Below, in pieces: positions 8,444 to 9,896 of a stretch of 9,896 nucleotides of DNA. A model generated the notes under the pieces. That model searched no databases. It saw only the letters and a list, made by a program, of their open reading frames with translations, and was not told the DNA's origin. Numbering within the stretch: position 1 is the first letter of the stretch; each line of letters opens with the position of its first letter. The stretch lies in NCBI GenBank assembly GCA_027295745.1, contig JAPUKI010000164.1, forward strand, positions 1-9,896. The letters are read 5' to 3'. Origin of the DNA: Acidobacteriota bacterium (GTDB lineage Bacteria; Acidobacteriota; UBA6911; RPQK01; JADFOI01). A program made the translations under genes and the position numbers.

Positions 8444-8628
8444 AAGCTCTCTCAAAAAGACAAAAGACCGCACTCATGACCCTACCGATTGCGATCGGGG
8501 CTATGGTGGCCGCCTGGATGCTTCTTCCAGAGCGCTACTTTCTCTTTTTTCTGATTGGTGGCTGCATTCTAGTAACGGTCTGGGAATGGTATGTAGGGTC
8601 TCGGAGCAAGAAGAAGGATAGTGAGTAA
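8440..8628 (+). CDS. 62-residue membrane protein of unknown function
   Basis: The product has a short basic N-terminus (MKALSKRQK), a first membrane helix (about 10-29), a tight turn (PERY), a second helix (about 33-52) and a Lys/Ser-rich tail (GSRSKKKDSE). This predicts a hairpin with both ends in the cytoplasm by the positive-inside rule. The start at 8440 is supported by GAGGT at 8426-8430, 9 nt upstream. A longer TTG-initiated frame over the same bases (8379-8621) lacks this topology and I take it as a shadow. I do not recognise the family. It lies 148 bp after the candidate immunity gene and could be a second small protein of the same cassette or an independent gene. Confidence 0.65.
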   Translation: MKALSKRQKTALMTLPIAIGAMVAAWMLLPERYFLFFLIGGCILVTVWEWYVGSRSKKKDSE

Positions 8629-8716
8629 AACTCCTTTGGGAAACCTTCTATTGTCTATTGGTCGTGAAACTTTTCAGCCAAAACTCCCTCTTAGAAAGTA
8701 ATACTTCTTTACCAAA

Positions 8717-8726
8717 AGAGAGGGGG
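8717..8726 (+). promoter_or_regulatory. Purine-rich ribosome-binding site of the His-rich protein
   Basis: AGAGAGGGGG ends 5 nt before the ATG at 8732, with GAGG 8 nt upstream of it, so this start is well supported. The pyrimidine tract CTCCCTCTT at 8684-8692 can pair with it (5 bp, one bulged A, then 4 bp), so the site might be partly sequestered in the mRNA. Confidence 0.6.
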
Positions 8727-8731
8727 CTCTT

Positions 8732-9115
8732 ATGAAGGTTTACAAGTTCATTCCAATCCTGGCTGTCGCCTTGCTTGTTCCCAGTTTTGTCGCGGCCGAA
8801 CACTCGGATAGAGGACAGCGTCGACAGTACTCGGAACGCGACCATGACCGTTACCCTTTAAACTGGACGACTTATGGACGTCGAACAGGGCATGATCGAG
8901 GCTACGATCGAGGCCACGATCGAGGCCACGCTCGAGGCTATGCTCGAGGCCGCAACCACCACACCACCTATGGGCACCGTCAGTACGGACACCATAATGA
9001 TCACTATTACTATGATCATCATGGTCATGACCGCTATGGACACAGCCGTCAAGGCCACCACCGTCGCGGCAGAAGAGGCATTCACTTCGGTGGTGTCATC
9101 GTGATCAGGTTCTAA
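8732..9115 (+). CDS. Secreted His/Arg/Gly/Tyr-rich low-complexity protein
   Basis: The 127-residue product begins with a clear signal peptide: MKVYK, a hydrophobic core (IPILAVALLVPSF) and a V-A-A site, cleaved probably after residue 22. The mature part is strongly biased, with 18 His among all residues and many Arg, Gly and Tyr. It contains HDRG/YDRG/HARG/YARG tetrapeptides (about residues 54-73), a His/Tyr/Asp-rich middle (GHHNDHYYYDHHGHD) and a short hydrophobic end (GGVIVIRF). Such composition suits binding of metal ions or polyanions in the periplasm or envelope, but no family motif confirms this. A good ribosome-binding site precedes the ATG. It appears to be a separate unit, 103 bp after the previous gene. 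The bias also opens the other frames here, on both strands; those are artefacts. Confidence 0.75.
   Translation: MKVYKFIPILAVALLVPSFVAAEHSDRGQRRQYSERDHDRYPLNWTTYGRRTGHDRGYDRGHDRGHARGYARGRNHHTTYGHRQYGHHNDHYYYDHHGHDRYGHSRQGHHRRGRRGIHFGGVIVIRF
8891..8950 (+). repeat. 12-bp tandem repeat, five copies, in the His-rich gene
   Basis: Five contiguous 12-bp units of form YAYGMTCGAGGC start at 8891, 8903, 8915, 8927 and 8939. They encode the tetrapeptides HDRG, YDRG, HDRG, HARG and YARG. Units 1-3 carry GATCGAGGC and units 4-5 carry GCTCGAGGC, suggesting stepwise expansion by slippage. The length is a multiple of three, so copy-number changes stay in frame. Confidence 0.9.
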
Positions 9116-9134
9116 AACCAGCTGACCCAACTCT

Positions 9135-9195
9135 GGTGACCCTGCGTGACGTCCCCTCGTTCTCCCAAAACCCGGTGAACGTGCGGGACGTCCCC
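9135..9195. repeat. Two direct copies of a REP-like element
   Basis: Two 22-nt copies begin at 9135 and 9174, of the form GGTGAmCsTGCGkGACGTCCCC, matching at 19 of 22 positions and spaced 39 bp start to start. The second contains the perfect palindrome GGGACGTCCC (9185-9194). This resembles the short intergenic GGGGACGT-type repeats that I associate with IS200-like REP transposases in several bacteria. That likeness is from memory and no transposase is in view. The rest of the 9116-9241 gap holds no gene that I can support. Confidence 0.55.
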
Positions 9196-9277
9196 ATGTT
9201 TTTGTACACTGAATATTGTAGCCGTGGCCCCTCGATAGGGTGTGATTGACGGTTATGATAGGGTTGTGGATGTTGGC

Positions 9278-9808
9278 ATGAAAAGTTGGCTCAAGACAGA
9301 ACTTCACTCACACACGATGGATGACCCGAAGGACGGCAAGTCCATCGTTGTTCATTCTGCCCAACAGTTGATCGACAAAGCAGAGGAGCAAGGATTTCAA
9401 GTACTGTCGATTACCAACCACAACCAGCTCTTGTTTTCTTCTTCTCTGGAGGAATACGCCAGGGAGCGGGGGATCCTGTTGATACCCGGAGTGGAAGCCA
9501 CCCTGGAGGGGAAGCATGTTCTTCTCTATAACTTTTTAGACTATGACGATTCCTGGGACAACCCTGAGATCGTGGTTCAACGGAAGGGACCGAACCAACT
9601 GGTCATCGCTCCTCATCCCTTTTTTCCGATTCCAACGGCTTTGAGAAAACGGGTCGCCCATTGGAACGGCTTGTTCGATGCCATCGAATACAGCCAGTTT
9701 TATCTTTCCTGGCTCAATTTTAATCATCGGGCGAAAGAACTGGCACGGCAGTTGGACTTACCGGTGGTCGGGAACACCGACGTCCACTGGCTCTTTCAGC
9801 TGGGATAG
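9278..9808 (+). CDS. PHP-domain metal-dependent hydrolase, stopped by an in-frame TAG
   Basis: PHP-fold proteins hydrolyse phosphoesters using a cluster of metal ions. From the ATG at 9278 the motifs appear in order: H10-S-H12 (TELHSHT), N47-H48 (SITNHN, where TDH is usual), E73 (IPGVEATLEGKH), H113 (IAPHPFF) and D168-x-H170 (GNTDVHW). All the expected ligands except the motif II Asp are present, so a cytosolic hydrolase of the broad PHP/histidinol-phosphatase-like group is likely; the substrate cannot be told. I prefer 9278 because MKSWLKTELHSHT begins as such proteins usually do, with GGA 7 nt upstream. A GTG at 9242 is possible, but AGGG lies only 1 nt before it. The 176-residue frame ends at TAG 9806-9808, right after the last metal motif, yet the same frame continues beyond as good protein. 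Confidence 0.8.
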   Translation: MKSWLKTELHSHTMDDPKDGKSIVVHSAQQLIDKAEEQGFQVLSITNHNQLLFSSSLEEYARERGILLIPGVEATLEGKHVLLYNFLDYDDSWDNPEIVVQRKGPNQLVIAPHPFFPIPTALRKRVAHWNGLFDAIEYSQFYLSWLNFNHRAKELARQLDLPVVGNTDVHWLFQLG

Positions 9809-9896
9809 ACTTATAGTCGGGTCTACGCTGAGCCGCACACGGATTCGGTGCTCAAGGCCATCAAAGAGGGCCATGTTCGCCTGGTCACCCAGCCGG
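9809..9896 (+). pseudogene. Continuation of the PHP-domain frame after the TAG (runs off the window)
   Basis: In the same frame as the PHP gene, 29 codons after the TAG are open to the window edge and read TYSRVYAEPHTDSVLKAIKEG and onward. This resembles the C-terminal part of PHP proteins, where a T-Y-S-x-V strand follows the D-x-H motif and a helix with a K-A-I-x-x-G-H/R pattern follows that. The TAG probably replaced one codon (CAG or AAG are one change away), making the gene a recent nonsense pseudogene, unless it is a sequencing error or a suppressed stop. Confidence 0.65.

Noticed and set aside
8379..8621. An 80-residue TTG-initiated frame overlapping the 62-residue membrane gene
   Set aside because: Poor start, no membrane topology or recognisable feature, and the overlapping ATG frame has a good ribosome site and two clear helices.
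8891..8950. CRISPR-like array
   Set aside because: The units are contiguous 12-bp coding repeats without spacers.
9117..9137. Hairpin ACCAG/CTGGT after the His-rich gene as a terminator
   Set aside because: Only a 5-bp stem with no following T run; not enough to call.
8858..9307. Minus-strand and second plus-strand open frames over the His-rich gene
   Set aside because: They result from the 12-bp repeat and the biased codons. The frame at 8732 alone has a signal peptide and a ribosome-binding site.

Overview
The window is bacterial DNA, with all recognisable genes on the + strand. Roughly 80% of it is the 3' part of one giant gene: a secreted or surface-type Rhs/YD-repeat protein that is open at the left edge, shows 2630 codons and ends at 7895. 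The moderately GC-rich coding style, signal peptides, Ig-like, propeller and carboxypeptidase-regulatory-like modules and a PHP-domain neighbour suit a Gram-negative environmental lineage such as Acidobacteriota or a deltaproteobacterial-type group. This placement is an inference from style only; no marker gene fixes the taxon.

Layout. 3-7895: the Rhs protein, with a poly-Asp tract, a five-bladed propeller-like region, two Cys-containing Ig-like repeats, a third Ig/cadherin-like domain, a carboxypeptidase-regulatory-like domain, a beta-rich ZU5-like region, the Rhs shell, a first YD block, a large glycine-rich insertion containing a duplicated module, a second YD block, the Rhs core motif and a short variable C-terminal tip. 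7920-8291: a small two-helix membrane protein 24 bp downstream, in the usual place for an immunity gene and clearly more AT-rich. 8292-8439: a short region with broken open frames, one of which ends in an ATGA overlap with the next gene. 8440-8628: a 62-residue membrane protein. 8732-9115: a secreted His/Arg/Gly/Tyr-rich protein built partly from a 12-bp tandem repeat. 9116-9241: intergenic, with two copies of a REP-like element. 9278-9896: a PHP-domain metallohydrolase reading frame interrupted by one in-frame TAG at 9806, with the same frame open beyond it to the window edge.

Working together. The Rhs gene and the small membrane gene behind it look like a polymorphic toxin with its immunity protein, but neither the tip nor the partner matches a family I can name, so this rests on position, topology and base composition. 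The most unusual part is the pair of glycine-rich modules set into the middle of the Rhs cage sequence. Their cores are about nine-tenths identical in DNA while their flanks have diverged. The right-hand genes (His-rich secreted protein, PHP hydrolase) appear unrelated to the Rhs locus.
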